From contig JBJDZM010000067.1 of the NCBI GenBank assembly GCA_051867975.1, forward strand, positions 1 to 42,682: a DNA stretch of 42,682 nt, in the 5' to 3' direction. The position numbers were made by a program, and so were the translations under genes. The notes under the pieces were generated by a model. The model saw nothing but the letters and a program-made list of their open reading frames with translations, was not told the DNA's origin and did no database searches. The stretch is from SVTX01 sp051867975. Lineage in GTDB: Bacteria > Bacillota > Clostridia > Oscillospirales > CAG-272. How positions within the stretch are numbered: the stretch's first letter is position 1; every line of letters begins with the position of its first letter. Below are positions 1 to 8,787 of this stretch, piece after piece.

Positions 1-60
1 CACCTCGCAAGCGGCTTGACGTAGGTAACTACGCCTGCGCCTTGCTTTTTCTGGTGCGCC
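1..60 (+). ncRNA. ffs: possible 3' end of SRP (4.5S/6S) RNA, partial
   Basis: This stretch is structured and not coding. It has a CGTAG-GTAA-CTACG hairpin followed by CCTGCGCC and a T-rich tract (CTTGCTTTTT), which looks like the end of a stable RNA whose 5' strand lies outside the window. In many Firmicutes the SRP RNA gene lies just upstream of dnaX, which is the next gene here. The conserved SRP domain IV (GGAAGCAG core) is not in the window, so the identity rests on context and on a loose resemblance to the 3' Alu side of clostridial SRP RNAs. A terminator or leader of an unrelated upstream gene is the alternative. Confidence 0.35.
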
Positions 61-110
61 TTGTCTTCAAAAATTTTATCTGGTTCGTATGTTTACAGAC
101 GGGAAGAAAA

Positions 111-142
111 TTTTAGGTTGGGTTTTAGGTTTTAGGTTTTAG
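111..142. repeat. short GGTTTTA tandem repeat
   Basis: Three perfect tandem copies of the 7-mer GGTTTTA lie at 121-141. A further TTTTAGG lies at 111-117, separated by TTGG. It sits in the 150-base non-coding spacer ahead of dnaX, between the putative RNA terminator and the dnaX ribosome site. Seven-base arrays like this can expand or contract by slippage. No promoter element is evident within it. Confidence 0.8.
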
Positions 143-207
143 CCCATTGGCTTACGGACGTAAATTTGAAAACAAAGTTTTTTCAGTTTGAATGAAAGGG
201 GAAAGGT

Positions 208-1893
208 ATGCATCAGGCGTTATACAGAAAGTGGAGACCGAAGAGCTTTGACGAGGTCTGCGGTCAGGACCATATTACGTCGATCTTGAAGTATGAAGTT
301 GCAAACTCGAAGTTTTCGCATGCCTATCTTTTCTGCGGTTCGAGGGGAACGGGAAAAACGTCGTGCGCCAAGATTTTGGCGAAGGCGGTAAACTGTCTCT
401 CTCCCGAAAACGGAAATCCGTGCGGCAGGTGCGAGGCGTGTTTGTCGATCGATTCGGGTGCGGCGACCGACGTGCTTGAGATGGATGCGGCATCGAACAA
501 CGGTGTTGATAACATCAGAGACATTCGCGATGAGGTCGTATATTCGCCGTCAAATCTCAAATACCGCGTTTACATCATAGACGAGGTCCACATGCTCTCG
601 CCAAGTGCGTTCAATGCGCTCTTAAAGACGCTTGAAGAGCCGCCCGAGCATGTAGTCTTCATTCTGGCGACGACAGAACTTCACAAGTTGCCTGCAACGA
701 TAATTTCGCGTTGTCAGCGATTTGATTTCCGTCGGATCACCACCGAGATTTTGAAAAATCATCTTCTCGACATTGCGAAGGCGGAGAATATTGAGATAAC
801 CGAAAGCGCGGCGACAATTCTCGCAAAGCACGCGCAGGGCGGAATGAGAGATGCGATAAGTCTGTTAGACCTTTGCGCCGGAAGCCGCAGGCTTATAGAC
901 GATGCGCTCGTGTCTGAGACCGTCGGACTCGGTGGACGTGAAAAGTTGCTTGACGTTGTCCGTGCGATTGCGGAAAAGGACTACGAAAAGATATTCGAGG
1001 CGGTCGATGAGACCGTGCGTTCATCGCGTGACATATTGATATTTTGGCAGGAGTTGATATCTGTTTACAGAGACCTGCTCATAGTCAAAAACTCAAAGGA
1101 GCCTGCCCGTTATCTCGACCTTACCGACAGTGAGACCGAGTCGCTTACAAGCCTTGCAAAGTTTTTCTCGGCGGAGGTTTTGAACTATCACACCGAGATG
1201 CTCGGCGATGCGCTTGTGACGATGATGAAAGCAAATGCGGTGCGCCGTATAGTCGCCGAGATGACGCTTATTCGTATGTGCGACGCAAAACTTTCAGATT
1301 CGTCTGAGTCCCTTCTGGCAAGAATTTCCGCACTTGAAAACGCGGTTGCGTCGGGTGTCGCAATTTCGGCATCTGTCGACGATGAAAAAGCAGAGGACAA
1401 GCAAGAGGACAAGCCGGCGCGCCGTCCGCTCAGACAAGCAAAGCAAGAGGACGATGACGATCTGTTCCGGGGCGATGCTCCGCCGTCGGTGAAAAAGACA
1501 TCTTCAACCGAGGGCAAACCAAAACCGCAGGGCAACACGCAGGTGAATACGCAGGCGGATACGCGGGGAGTCGGAGCGGTACGCACCCTGAAGCCGTTTA
1601 AAAACCGTGCGGAAGCAATTGAGCTTATGGACAGAAAGAGTCCGATGCTCTCGGCGTTTTTCAAGCGTGCGAAGTGGTATGAGGATGAAGGCGGCAATGT
1701 CGTCTTGAAATTCGGAACGAAATTTGACATTGACAACATGAAGATGTTTGACGGCGAGCCTTTCTTCGCTGAAGTTATTTCCAAAATTCTCGGTAAGCCG
1801 TTTTCGGCGGCGCAAATGAAGTGCGAATGTGAGACCGAGAAGCAAAATGACAGCGTTATAGACAAAATACTTGAAGCGGCAGAGGACGCTTAA
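208..1893 (+). CDS. dnaX: DNA polymerase III subunit gamma/tau
   Basis: This is the clamp-loader ATPase subunit that loads the beta sliding clamp and couples the replicative polymerase. The 561-aa product opens with the family signature ALYRKWRPKSFDEVCGQ. Walker A is GSRGTGKTS at residues 44-52, zinc-binding cysteines lie at 63, 72, 75 and 78, the Walker B region has IIDEVHML, and sensor 1/SRC is the segment ISRCQRFDFRR. A low-complexity charged linker at about 390-450 precedes a C-terminal domain that binds polymerase in tau. The start is set by GGGGAAAGGT just before ATG 208. It heads a dnaX-ebfC-recR operon, an arrangement conserved across Firmicutes. I found no convincing slippery site for a gamma form. 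Confidence 0.98.
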   Translation: MHQALYRKWRPKSFDEVCGQDHITSILKYEVANSKFSHAYLFCGSRGTGKTSCAKILAKAVNCLSPENGNPCGRCEACLSIDSGAATDVLEMDAASNNGVDNIRDIRDEVVYSPSNLKYRVYIIDEVHMLSPSAFNALLKTLEEPPEHVVFILATTELHKLPATIISRCQRFDFRRITTEILKNHLLDIAKAENIEITESAATILAKHAQGGMRDAISLLDLCAGSRRLIDDALVSETVGLGGREKLLDVVRAIAEKDYEKIFEAVDETVRSSRDILIFWQELISVYRDLLIVKNSKEPARYLDLTDSETESLTSLAKFFSAEVLNYHTEMLGDALVTMMKANAVRRIVAEMTLIRMCDAKLSDSSESLLARISALENAVASGVAISASVDDEKAEDKQEDKPARRPLRQAKQEDDDDLFRGDAPPSVKKTSSTEGKPKPQGNTQVNTQADTRGVGAVRTLKPFKNRAEAIELMDRKSPMLSAFFKRAKWYEDEGGNVVLKFGTKFDIDNMKMFDGEPFFAEVISKILGKPFSAAQMKCECETEKQNDSVIDKILEAAEDA

Positions 1894-1919
1894 AAAATAC
1901 AGCTTGGAGGAAAACAAAA

Positions 1920-2267
1920 ATGAAAGCAAACATACCGAAGGGAATGGGCGGCGGTCCGCAGAACATGCAGGCTATGATCCGCCAGGCACAGAAGATGCAG
2001 GAGGACATGGCGGCACTTCAGGAGGACCTTGACGCACGCGAATATGAGATTAAGGCAGGCGGCGGAGTCGTCGCAGTGAAGATAAACGGCAAAAAAGAGA
2101 TACTGTCTATCGACATTCAGCCCGAGATAGTCGACCCCGACGATATCGAGACACTGTCGGATATTCTCGTAGCGGCAGTCAACGAGGCGATAAAGAGAGT
2201 CGAGACCGTCAACGCCGAGGAGATGGACAAGGTAACCAAGGGCTTGAATATGCCCGGGATGTTCTGA
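1920..2267 (+). CDS. ebfC: YbaB/EbfC family nucleoid-associated protein
   Basis: This small DNA-binding protein of 115 aa forms a tweezer-like dimer and is thought to bind nucleoid DNA. It is nearly always encoded between dnaX and recR, as here. The N-terminus is Gly/Met/Gln-rich (about residues 4-30, with MGGGPQNMQAM and MIRQAQKMQ). The core that follows is the typical segment KAGGGVVAVKINGKKEILS, and the C-terminal helix ends in the family-typical GLNMPGMF. GGAGG at 1906-1910 is well placed for ATG 1920. Only one base separates its stop from recR, so the two are co-translated. The biochemical role of the family is still loosely defined. Confidence 0.95.
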   Translation: MKANIPKGMGGGPQNMQAMIRQAQKMQEDMAALQEDLDAREYEIKAGGGVVAVKINGKKEILSIDIQPEIVDPDDIETLSDILVAAVNEAIKRVETVNAEEMDKVTKGLNMPGMF

Positions 2268-2268
2268 T

Positions 2269-2868
2269 ATGGCTGAATATATCGAGTCGCTCCAAAAGCT
2301 TGCGGAGCAGTTCGGAAGACTGCAGGGTATAGGAAAAAAGAACGCCATGAAAATGGCGTTTTCCGTGCTTGATATGACCGATGACGAGGCGGCTGACTTT
2401 GCTCGCGCAATAATCGAAGCAAAGGAAAAAATACACCTCTGCCCGATATGTCAGAACATCACCGACCGCGACGTCTGCCCGATATGCGCGGACGAGTCGA
2501 GAGACAGGCAGACCGTCTGCATTGTGTCCGACGCAAGGGTGGTTATGTCTATGGAAAAGGTCAGGGAATACAAGGGACTTTATCACGTTTTACACGGAGT
2601 AATCTCTCCGATGAACGGCACGACACCCGACAAACTCAAAATAAAAGAGTTGCTCTCCCGCATCGATGAGGGCGAGATAAAAGAGGTGATCATCGCGACT
2701 AACCCGACCGTTGAGGGCGAGGCTACGGCGATGTATCTCTCACGTCTGTTAAAGAATTTTGATATTAAAGTGACCAGACTTGCGTACGGAGTTCCCATGG
2801 GAAGCGACCTTGAATATGCGGACGAGATAACGCTCTACCGCGCGCTTGAAGGCAGACGCGATATTTGA
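2269..2868 (+). CDS. recR: recombination mediator RecR
   Basis: RecR works with RecO, which is also in this window at 27798-28592, to load RecA on SSB-coated single-stranded DNA during gap repair. The 199-aa product has the complete family architecture. An N-terminal helix-hairpin-helix is present (LQGIGKKNAMKMAF, about 18-31), followed by a Cys4 zinc finger CPIC-N8-CPIC at residues 58-73. The Toprim domain contains IVSDARVVMSMEK, and the C-terminal Walker-like segment has TRLAYGVPMGSDLEYAD. The length matches the family norm. It starts right after the ebfC stop, the last gene of the dnaX-ebfC-recR operon. Confidence 0.98.
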   Translation: MAEYIESLQKLAEQFGRLQGIGKKNAMKMAFSVLDMTDDEAADFARAIIEAKEKIHLCPICQNITDRDVCPICADESRDRQTVCIVSDARVVMSMEKVREYKGLYHVLHGVISPMNGTTPDKLKIKELLSRIDEGEIKEVIIATNPTVEGEATAMYLSRLLKNFDIKVTRLAYGVPMGSDLEYADEITLYRALEGRRDI

Positions 2869-2890
2869 TTTTTAGAGGACTTTGGACAAA

Positions 2891-3745
2891 ATGAGATTTG
2901 AAAATAAGCAGTATGACGAGGAAAGAGCACTTTACGGAATAAAGGATTCCGAGGTTGTGGGGTGCGTTTTTGACGGCGAGGCTGACGGAGAGTCGGCACT
3001 TAAGGAGTGCAGAAATATCACCGTTTCAAATTGTGATTTCCGCCTGCGTTACCCGCTTTGGCACGTTGAGGGCGGAGAACTTGACGGCATTCGCATGGCC
3101 GAGACCTGCCGTGCTGCTCTTTGGTATTGCAAGGACTTAAAGATACATAATTCCAAAATGAACGGAATAAAGGCTTTGCGCGAGTGCGAAGACGTCACGC
3201 TTTGTGACTGTGACATAAATTCAGCCGAATTTGGCTGGAGATGCAGAAATATTAAGGTGAGTAATACTGCGCTGAGCAGTGAATATCCCTTTTTTGAGTG
3301 CAGGAATATGGAGCTTGACGGCTTCAGACTTCAGGGGAAATACTCCTTTCAATACGTTGAGAACGTCGTGATGAGAAACTGCGAGCTTAGAACCAAGGAC
3401 GCATTTTGGCACGCAAAAAACGTCACGGTCTACGACAGCGTGGTCGCAGGCGAATACCTCGGTTGGTATTCGGAAAATCTGAGGCTTGTGCGCTGTAAGA
3501 TATCGGGAACTCAACCGCTTTGCTACTGCAAGGGACTTATTCTTGAGGATTGCGAGACCGAAGGATGCGACCTCTCGTTTGAAAAAAGCGACGTTCGCGC
3601 AACCGTGAAGGGAAATATCGTAAGCGTGAAAAACCCCATATCGGGATATATCCGCGCAGATTCGATAGGGGAGATAATTCTCGACGAGGAGCATAAAGTT
3701 ATTTCCAACTGCATAATATCCGTTTCCGAAAAGAAAGATATATGA
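2891..3745 (+). CDS. DUF3737 family protein (predicted beta-helix)
   Basis: This 284-aa protein is of the DUF3737 family, whose function is unknown. It consists of short repeating strands rich in Cys, Asn and aromatic residues (for example NITVSNCDF, KDLKIHNSKM, ENVVMRNCEL, NLRLVRCKI). The roughly 20-residue periodicity is expected of a right-handed parallel beta-helix of the pectate-lyase type. There is no signal peptide, so it is probably cytoplasmic. ATG 2891 is preferred over an upstream in-frame TTG at 2882 because the TTG lies too close to the AGAGGA site. It follows recR by 22 bases and ends at a strong terminator, so it may be a late member of the dnaX operon. Confidence 0.85.
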   Translation: MRFENKQYDEERALYGIKDSEVVGCVFDGEADGESALKECRNITVSNCDFRLRYPLWHVEGGELDGIRMAETCRAALWYCKDLKIHNSKMNGIKALRECEDVTLCDCDINSAEFGWRCRNIKVSNTALSSEYPFFECRNMELDGFRLQGKYSFQYVENVVMRNCELRTKDAFWHAKNVTVYDSVVAGEYLGWYSENLRLVRCKISGTQPLCYCKGLILEDCETEGCDLSFEKSDVRATVKGNIVSVKNPISGYIRADSIGEIILDEEHKVISNCIISVSEKKDI

Positions 3746-3750
3746 TATAT

Positions 3751-3796
3751 AACAAAACATCGGGTTCACATAATGAAGTGAATCCGATGTTTTGTT
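3751..3796. terminator. bidirectional terminator between convergent genes
   Basis: A 19-bp stem with one G-T wobble is formed by bases 3751-3769 and 3778-3796, with an 8-base loop. The outer arms are AACAAAAC and GTTTTGTT, giving an A-tract and a T-tract in both directions. It lies exactly between the stop codons of the DUF3737 gene (+) and topB (-), so it can serve both. Confidence 0.9.
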
Positions 3797-3799
3797 ATG

Positions 3800-5953
3800 C
3801 TATTTGGAAAAATCAAATACGACTTTATCACCGTCGAGTTTAAGTTTTGCATTAAAGAGCTTGCCGTTTTTGGACGTGAAGCCCTGAATCTCGGCGGATA
3901 TGCCTTCGGAAAGTATCTTTCGTGCATTTGAAATCGATATCGGACGCTTACAAATAAAGCTGTTGATCTTGAACTTACAGCCCTCTTTGTATCCCATGCA
4001 TCCGTAGCCGTATCTGCCCTTGACGACCTTTTTGCCGCACACCGGGCAATCGCCCACCTCGTCACCGTAAAAACCCGTGTCGGTGTCGGTTTCAAGCGAG
4101 GAATCCTTGTGTTCAAAAACCTCGGAAATCTCTTTCTCCGCAAGCAGAACGCTGTCGTTTACGGTGATGTCTCCGCGGTACACCTTCTTAAGTGCTTGAC
4201 CGAGCTCGCTGGTCTTGTATTTGTCCATCGAGACCTTCATCTGCGTGAGCTGTTCGATGAGATATTCACCGCCCGGGAGGATTGTGTAAACATCTTTTTT
4301 CAGGCTTATATAGTTTGAGCGGATGGCGTTTTCGATAATTCCCGTGCGCGTTGCCTCGGTTCCAAGCTCAAGACCTGCAAATATCGCCTTGTAGTCTTCC
4401 TCGTCGTTGTAGTTCTCGCCGTCGGACTCGGACTTTTCAGATGCCGCGCGTTCAGCCGCCGCCTTATCCTCGCGGAAGGGATTTTTCAGATAATTGTTGA
4501 GTGTTTCGACCGTGTAATGCTTTGGCGGACTCGTCTGCTTTTCGACGGGCGCGAAGTTTATGTTTACGGGATCACCGACCTCAAGAGGCGGAAGGATCTT
4601 GTCCTTTTTTTCGCTGTCGTCAAAGCGCAAAAAGCCCTTTTGAACAATGATTACGCCTTTGAGCGTAAACTGCTCGTAACCGCCGACGTCGATAACGATC
4701 TCGGTCTTTTGAGCGATACATTCCTCGTCGCAGAACACCGACACGAAACGGCGGAAAACCGTTTGATAGACAAGCATTTCTTTGTCCGTGAGCCGCTCCT
4801 TTTTTGGGATTTTATGCGTTGGAGTGAGAGCCGAGTGACTCTCTATCTTGGAGTCGTCGAATATGGTCTTTTTGTCCTTGAAAACGACGGGGTAGCCGAT
4901 ATTTTGTATAGCAGCGATTATCTTTTTGACCTTGTCCTTCTCGTTGGTCGCAAGATACTCGGAATTTGTTCTCGGATATGTGAGATAGCCCTCCTCGTAG
5001 AGCTTTTGGACGATGGCAAGGCTGTCCGCCATGCTCATTTTGTATTTTTTACTCAGCACGTTCTGAAGCTTTGAAAGGGAAAAGAGCTTCCCCGGATTTA
5101 TCGTCTCTTTTTTTGTCTTTTTTGATATGACCTTTGCGCCTGCGGCGTTGTACTTTGCACATAGAGCCTCAGCCTGCGCCCTTTGGTCTTTCTCAAATTT
5201 GACCTTACTGATAAGCTCTATCTCCTCGCCCTTCGTTATCTCTTTTGAGACTGCGGCGAGATATATGTCGGGAACGAAGTTTCGTATCGCCATGTCTCGG
5301 TCATAAATTGCGCGGACTATCGGCACGATAACCCGTCCCACACGCAAAAGCATACCGGTTTTAAGCGTCGCGTAACGCGTCAGATTTACTCCGTAGAGCC
5401 AGTCGATGTAGGTGCGCGCAAACCCCTCGTCGGCAAGATTTTGATACTCGTCCTCGCTCTTCATCTCCTTTATCGCTTTTCCAATGGTTTCGGGAGTTTG
5501 GTCGGGAAGCCAGAGGCGCATGAAGGATCTGTTTCCGCCGTCAAGCGCGCCTGTGTTCATAACGCAAAGCCTTATGATTATTTCACCCTCTCGGTCGGAG
5601 TCTCCCGCGTTTACGATGCAGTCGACGTCCTCGCGGCAACAGAGGTATTTGATAGTCATAAATTGCTTTTCAACACCGGGGTCGACCTTTTTATCGGCGC
5701 CGGCCTTGAGTTTGTATTTGAACTGTGAGGGAAAGCAGGGAAGATTGTCGAGAGTCCAACGGGCAGACGGGTCGCCGCCTGTGTAATCCTCTATGTCGCA
5801 TAACGAAAAAAGATGGCCGAATGCCCACGTCACGATATATCCGTCGCCCTCAAAGTAGCCGTTTTTCCTTGCGAGCGAGCAATTATCCATTTGTTGTATA
5901 CCCTCGACGATGTTCCTCGCAAGGCTCGGTTTTTCCGCAATAATTACTTTCAT
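3800..5953 (-). CDS. topB: DNA topoisomerase III
   Basis: This is a type IA topoisomerase that relaxes and decatenates DNA through a transient 5'-phosphotyrosyl break. The product is 717 aa. The Toprim domain is N-terminal (MKVIIAEKPSLARNIVEG, then NAGDSDREGEIIIR at about 115-128 with the acidic DxD metal site). The active-site tyrosine sits in YLTYPRTNSEYL at about residue 322. A C-terminal zinc-ribbon-like region (CPVCGKKVVKGRYGYGC, then a further Cys) precedes the last beta segment, typical of Firmicute TopB forms. It has its own consensus promoter (5982-6010, minus) and stands alone between convergent and divergent neighbours. TopB rather than TopA is favoured by this Toprim sequence and the length. 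Confidence 0.95.
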   Translation of the reverse strand: MKVIIAEKPSLARNIVEGIQQMDNCSLARKNGYFEGDGYIVTWAFGHLFSLCDIEDYTGGDPSARWTLDNLPCFPSQFKYKLKAGADKKVDPGVEKQFMTIKYLCCREDVDCIVNAGDSDREGEIIIRLCVMNTGALDGGNRSFMRLWLPDQTPETIGKAIKEMKSEDEYQNLADEGFARTYIDWLYGVNLTRYATLKTGMLLRVGRVIVPIVRAIYDRDMAIRNFVPDIYLAAVSKEITKGEEIELISKVKFEKDQRAQAEALCAKYNAAGAKVISKKTKKETINPGKLFSLSKLQNVLSKKYKMSMADSLAIVQKLYEEGYLTYPRTNSEYLATNEKDKVKKIIAAIQNIGYPVVFKDKKTIFDDSKIESHSALTPTHKIPKKERLTDKEMLVYQTVFRRFVSVFCDEECIAQKTEIVIDVGGYEQFTLKGVIIVQKGFLRFDDSEKKDKILPPLEVGDPVNINFAPVEKQTSPPKHYTVETLNNYLKNPFREDKAAAERAASEKSESDGENYNDEEDYKAIFAGLELGTEATRTGIIENAIRSNYISLKKDVYTILPGGEYLIEQLTQMKVSMDKYKTSELGQALKKVYRGDITVNDSVLLAEKEISEVFEHKDSSLETDTDTGFYGDEVGDCPVCGKKVVKGRYGYGCMGYKEGCKFKINSFICKRPISISNARKILSEGISAEIQGFTSKNGKLFNAKLKLDGDKVVFDFSK

Positions 5954-5981
5954 CTTTGTTCCTCATGCATTTATTGTTCAT

Positions 5982-6010
5982 ATTTTAACACAGAAGGGCG
6001 ATTTTGTCAA
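5982..6010 (-). promoter_or_regulatory. topB promoter
   Basis: On the minus strand, -35 TTGACA (6005-6010) and -10 TAAAAT (5982-5987) are separated by exactly 17 bases. The elements lie about 30 bases upstream of the topB start. The pair matches the vegetative sigma-A consensus with one -10 mismatch. Confidence 0.85.
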
Positions 6011-6050
6011 CCCAAATCAGCTTCTGATTACAAAATATCAAACAAAACCA

Positions 6051-6079
6051 TTGACAAAAGGCAAAAAATGGTGTATAAT
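6051..6079 (+). promoter_or_regulatory. fakB-fakA promoter
   Basis: TTGACA (6051-6056) and TATAAT (6074-6079) are 17 bases apart, a perfect sigma-A consensus. The expected transcript begins near 6086, about 80 bases before the DegV/FakB start. It is back to back with the topB promoter on the other strand, with about 40 bases between the two -35 boxes. Confidence 0.9.
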
Positions 6080-6165
6080 AAACCTATACGATGTGAAAGT
6101 GTGCGCCGATACGTTATGGCGAAAAATACGAATATGCCGTTTTGAACGGAAGAATGGAGAAAAGA

Positions 6166-7035
6166 ATGAAAGATTACGTAATCGTAACCGACTCCTCGTG
6201 TGATCTGCCCCGTGAAATTGTGGATGCCTGGGGTGTAAAAGTCCTCTCGCTCGAGCTTAATATCGAAGGTGTCGGAACCTTCTTGAACCACGAGATCGAC
6301 CCGAAAGAGTTCTATCAGTATATGAGAGACAAACACAATGCAAAAACCGCTGCGGCAAATATGGACAGATTTACTGAGCTTTTTGAGCAGATCGCCAAAG
6401 AGGGCAAGGATATTCTCTATATAGGATTTTCGTCGGGACTTTCCGCAACGTATATGGCGGGGAAGAACGCCGCTGAGGAGATAATGGAAAAATATCCCGA
6501 TTGCAAGATACTGACGGTTGACTCGCTTTGCGCTTCTCTCGGTCAGGGACTTCTTGTAAGATATGCGGTCGATAAGAAGAACGAGGGCGCAGACATCGAT
6601 ACCGTTGCAGAGTATGTTACGGGACTCATTCCTCATCTGGCTCACTGGTTTACGGTCGATGACCTCGCGTATCTCAAGAGAGGCGGACGTGTATCAGCGA
6701 CTACTGCGGTCTTGGGAACCGTGCTTCAGATAAAGCCCGTAATGCACATGGACAATGAAGGAAAGCTCATTAACATGGCAAAGGCGCGCGGAAGAGACGC
6801 ATCGATAAAGGCAATCGTTCAGAAAATGAAGGAGACTGCCATCGAACCCGAAAAGCAGAAGGTTCACATCTGCCACGGTGACTGCTACGATGACGCAAAG
6901 AAGCTTGCGAACATGGTAACCGCGGAGTTCGGAATAAAGGAAGAGGATATTCTCATCTATTATACGGGACCGGTCATCGGAGCACATTCGGGACCCGGAA
7001 CACTCGCTTTGTTCTTCGTTGCAAATGAGAGATAA
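6166..7035 (+). CDS. fakB: DegV family fatty-acid-binding protein (FakB-like)
   Basis: DegV proteins bind a fatty acid and present its carboxylate to the kinase FakA, producing acyl-phosphate for phospholipid synthesis. This 289-aa product has the expected motifs: VTDSSCDLP near the N-terminus, IGFSSGLSATY at about 87-97, LAYLKRGGRVS at about 166-176, and a C-terminal IGAHSGPGTL that holds the carboxylate-binding residues. The start is ATG 6166 because GGAG at 6156-6159 has ideal spacing to it. In-frame TTG 6142 and ATG 6154 upstream have no ribosome site. Seventeen bases separate it from the FakA-like gene, which supports a functional fakB-fakA pair. The symbol is inferred from family and context. 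Confidence 0.9.
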   Translation: MKDYVIVTDSSCDLPREIVDAWGVKVLSLELNIEGVGTFLNHEIDPKEFYQYMRDKHNAKTAAANMDRFTELFEQIAKEGKDILYIGFSSGLSATYMAGKNAAEEIMEKYPDCKILTVDSLCASLGQGLLVRYAVDKKNEGADIDTVAEYVTGLIPHLAHWFTVDDLAYLKRGGRVSATTAVLGTVLQIKPVMHMDNEGKLINMAKARGRDASIKAIVQKMKETAIEPEKQKVHICHGDCYDDAKKLANMVTAEFGIKEEDILIYYTGPVIGAHSGPGTLALFFVANER

Positions 7036-7052
7036 GTTTGGAGAAAATGATT

Positions 7053-8717
7053 ATGAAATTGACAGGTAGCTTATATCGCACAATGGCACTGTCGGGTGCC
7101 GCTCTCCTGAATAACAAGATGGAGGAGATAAATAACCTCAACGTCTTCCCGGTGCCTGACGGCGATACGGGTATCAATATGAGCCTTACCATGGGTAATG
7201 TCGGTCAGGCGGCAGACAGCGCCCCTATCGGTGTGACAGCAGATAAGATTGCGGGACTCATGCTCCGCAGCGCAAGAGGAAACTCGGGCGCTATCCTTTC
7301 GCTCTTCTTCAGAGGCTTTGCAAAGGCACTCAAGGGAGTTGATGAGGCTGATGCCGGAGAGGTCGTTGAAGCCCTGAAGCGCGGAACGACCGAGGCTTAC
7401 CGTGCGGTCATGAAGCCGACGGAGGGAACAATCCTCACGGTCATGCGCATGTGCGGCGAGGAGGCTGAAAAGGCTTATGTTGCAAACAAAAATATATCTA
7501 TCAGAGAACTTTTCGACGTAGTGCTCAAAGGGGCTGAGGATGCGCTTGCGCAGACTCCCGAAATGCTCCCCGTTCTTAAGCAGACGGGCGTTGTCGATGC
7601 AGGCGGAGCGGGCTTTGTATGCGTGCTTCGCGGAATGATTGCGGCGCTTGACGGCAATCCTTATGTCGCCATGGAAAAGGCGGCGAGTGCGCCGGGCGAG
7701 ATGAAGAATTCGGCGGATTTTTCGGATTTTGATTCTTCTGATATAAAGTTCGGATATTGCACCGAGTGCATCGTTGATAAAAACGAGAAATATCTCGGCG
7801 AGGACACGTCGGGTGAGCTTTATGAATTCATAAAGAGCATCGGCGACAGTGCGGTTTTCGTTGACGATGAGCAGATAATCAAGCTCCATATCCACACCAA
7901 TGACCCCGGTGCGGTACTCACAAAGGCAATCGAATTCGGAAGTCTTGCGACCGTCAAGATTGAGAACATGAGAAATCAGCATACCGAGCTTGTATCGGGA
8001 AGCAAGGCAGAGCAGTCCGAAAAAGCCGAGAAGGAAGAGAAGACCTTTGTACCGGTAGAGAAAAAGTACGGTTTTGTCAGCGTCTGCATGGGTGACGGAG
8101 TCAGCGAGATGTTCAAGGATGTCGGTGTTGATAACATAATCACGGGCGGTCAGACCATGAACCCCTCGACTCAGGATATCATCGATGCGATAATGAAGAC
8201 ACCGTCTGAAGTTGTTTTCATTCTTCCCAATAACAAGAACATATGCATGGTTGCAAATCAGGCATCGCAGATAGTGACCGAGAGACAGGTCATCGTTATC
8301 CCGACAGAGACGGTTCCTCAGGGCATGTCGGCAATGATTGCGTACAATCCCGACGGCGAGCTTGACGACATAGTTGCCGAGATGAAGGAAGCTATGGGCA
8401 TGGTAACGTCCATGTCGGTAACGTACGCGGTAAGAGACACGCAGATTGACCGCTTCAACATCAAAAAGGGACAATTTCTGGGACTTGTTGAAGGAAAGAT
8501 TGCTTGCGTAACAAACGACAGTTTCACTTGCGCAAAGCAGCTCATCCGCGGAATGACGGGTGCTATGTATATCACCGTTTTTTACGGTGAGGGCGTAAGT
8601 CAGGAAAAGGCGGAGGAATACGGCGCGCTTATCTCCGAGCGAGTAGGCGGCGGATGTGAGGTATCGGTGCTTTACGGCGGTCAGCCTCTTTACGATTATA
8701 TCATTTCGGTTGAATAA
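7053..8717 (+). CDS. fakA: DAK2 domain fatty acid kinase FakA (YloV-like)
   Basis: This is the ATP-dependent kinase that phosphorylates fatty acids bound by FakB/DegV. The 554-aa product has an N-terminal DhaL/DAK2 nucleotide-binding domain with NVFPVPDGDTGINMSLTM (about residues 27-44) and the segment MLRSARGNSGAILSLFFRG (about 70-90). A second segment, GVVDAGGAGFVCVLRGM, lies at about 180-196. A Lys/Glu-rich linker at about 310-330 leads to a C-terminal DegV-like domain that docks the partner. ATG 7053 lies nine bases after GGAG 7040-7043 and gives the usual N-terminus MKLTGSLYRTM; ATG 7047 is possible but only three bases from the site. It is unlikely to be a dihydroxyacetone kinase, given the fakB neighbour and the single-polypeptide YloV architecture. 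Confidence 0.93.
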   Translation: MKLTGSLYRTMALSGAALLNNKMEEINNLNVFPVPDGDTGINMSLTMGNVGQAADSAPIGVTADKIAGLMLRSARGNSGAILSLFFRGFAKALKGVDEADAGEVVEALKRGTTEAYRAVMKPTEGTILTVMRMCGEEAEKAYVANKNISIRELFDVVLKGAEDALAQTPEMLPVLKQTGVVDAGGAGFVCVLRGMIAALDGNPYVAMEKAASAPGEMKNSADFSDFDSSDIKFGYCTECIVDKNEKYLGEDTSGELYEFIKSIGDSAVFVDDEQIIKLHIHTNDPGAVLTKAIEFGSLATVKIENMRNQHTELVSGSKAEQSEKAEKEEKTFVPVEKKYGFVSVCMGDGVSEMFKDVGVDNIITGGQTMNPSTQDIIDAIMKTPSEVVFILPNNKNICMVANQASQIVTERQVIVIPTETVPQGMSAMIAYNPDGELDDIVAEMKEAMGMVTSMSVTYAVRDTQIDRFNIKKGQFLGLVEGKIACVTNDSFTCAKQLIRGMTGAMYITVFYGEGVSQEKAEEYGALISERVGGGCEVSVLYGGQPLYDYIISVE

Positions 8718-8734
8718 AATTCGGAAAGAAAAGT

Positions 8735-8785
8735 GTTCCGTGATAAATGTTTGCTTTTGTGCAGACAATTATCACGGAACTTTTT
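8735..8785. terminator. terminator between fakA and the DHHW gene
   Basis: A 12-bp perfect stem is formed by GTTCCGTGATAA (8735-8746) and TTATCACGGAAC (8769-8780), followed by TTTTT. Its T-tract serves the plus-strand fakA transcript. The minus-strand DHHW gene converges on the same hairpin, so it probably ends both. Confidence 0.88.
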
Positions 8786-8787
8786 GT

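Noticed and set aside
111..142. Telomere-like repeat suggesting a chromosome end
   Set aside because: The array is only about 30 bases, is followed by ordinary core genes, and linear ends are not expected in this group.
1380..1510. Programmed frameshift making a gamma form of DnaX
   Set aside because: Short A-runs occur, but no canonical A AAA AAG heptamer with an upstream site and downstream stem was seen.
1188..1865. 225-codon frame opposite the dnaX 3' half
   Set aside because: Ser/Phe-rich antisense of the charged tau linker; no start signal.
7071..8768. Long open frame on the minus strand opposite fakA (565 codons)
   Set aside because: It mirrors the codon phase of fakA, has no ribosome site and shows no family features, whereas the plus strand has clear DAK2 motifs.
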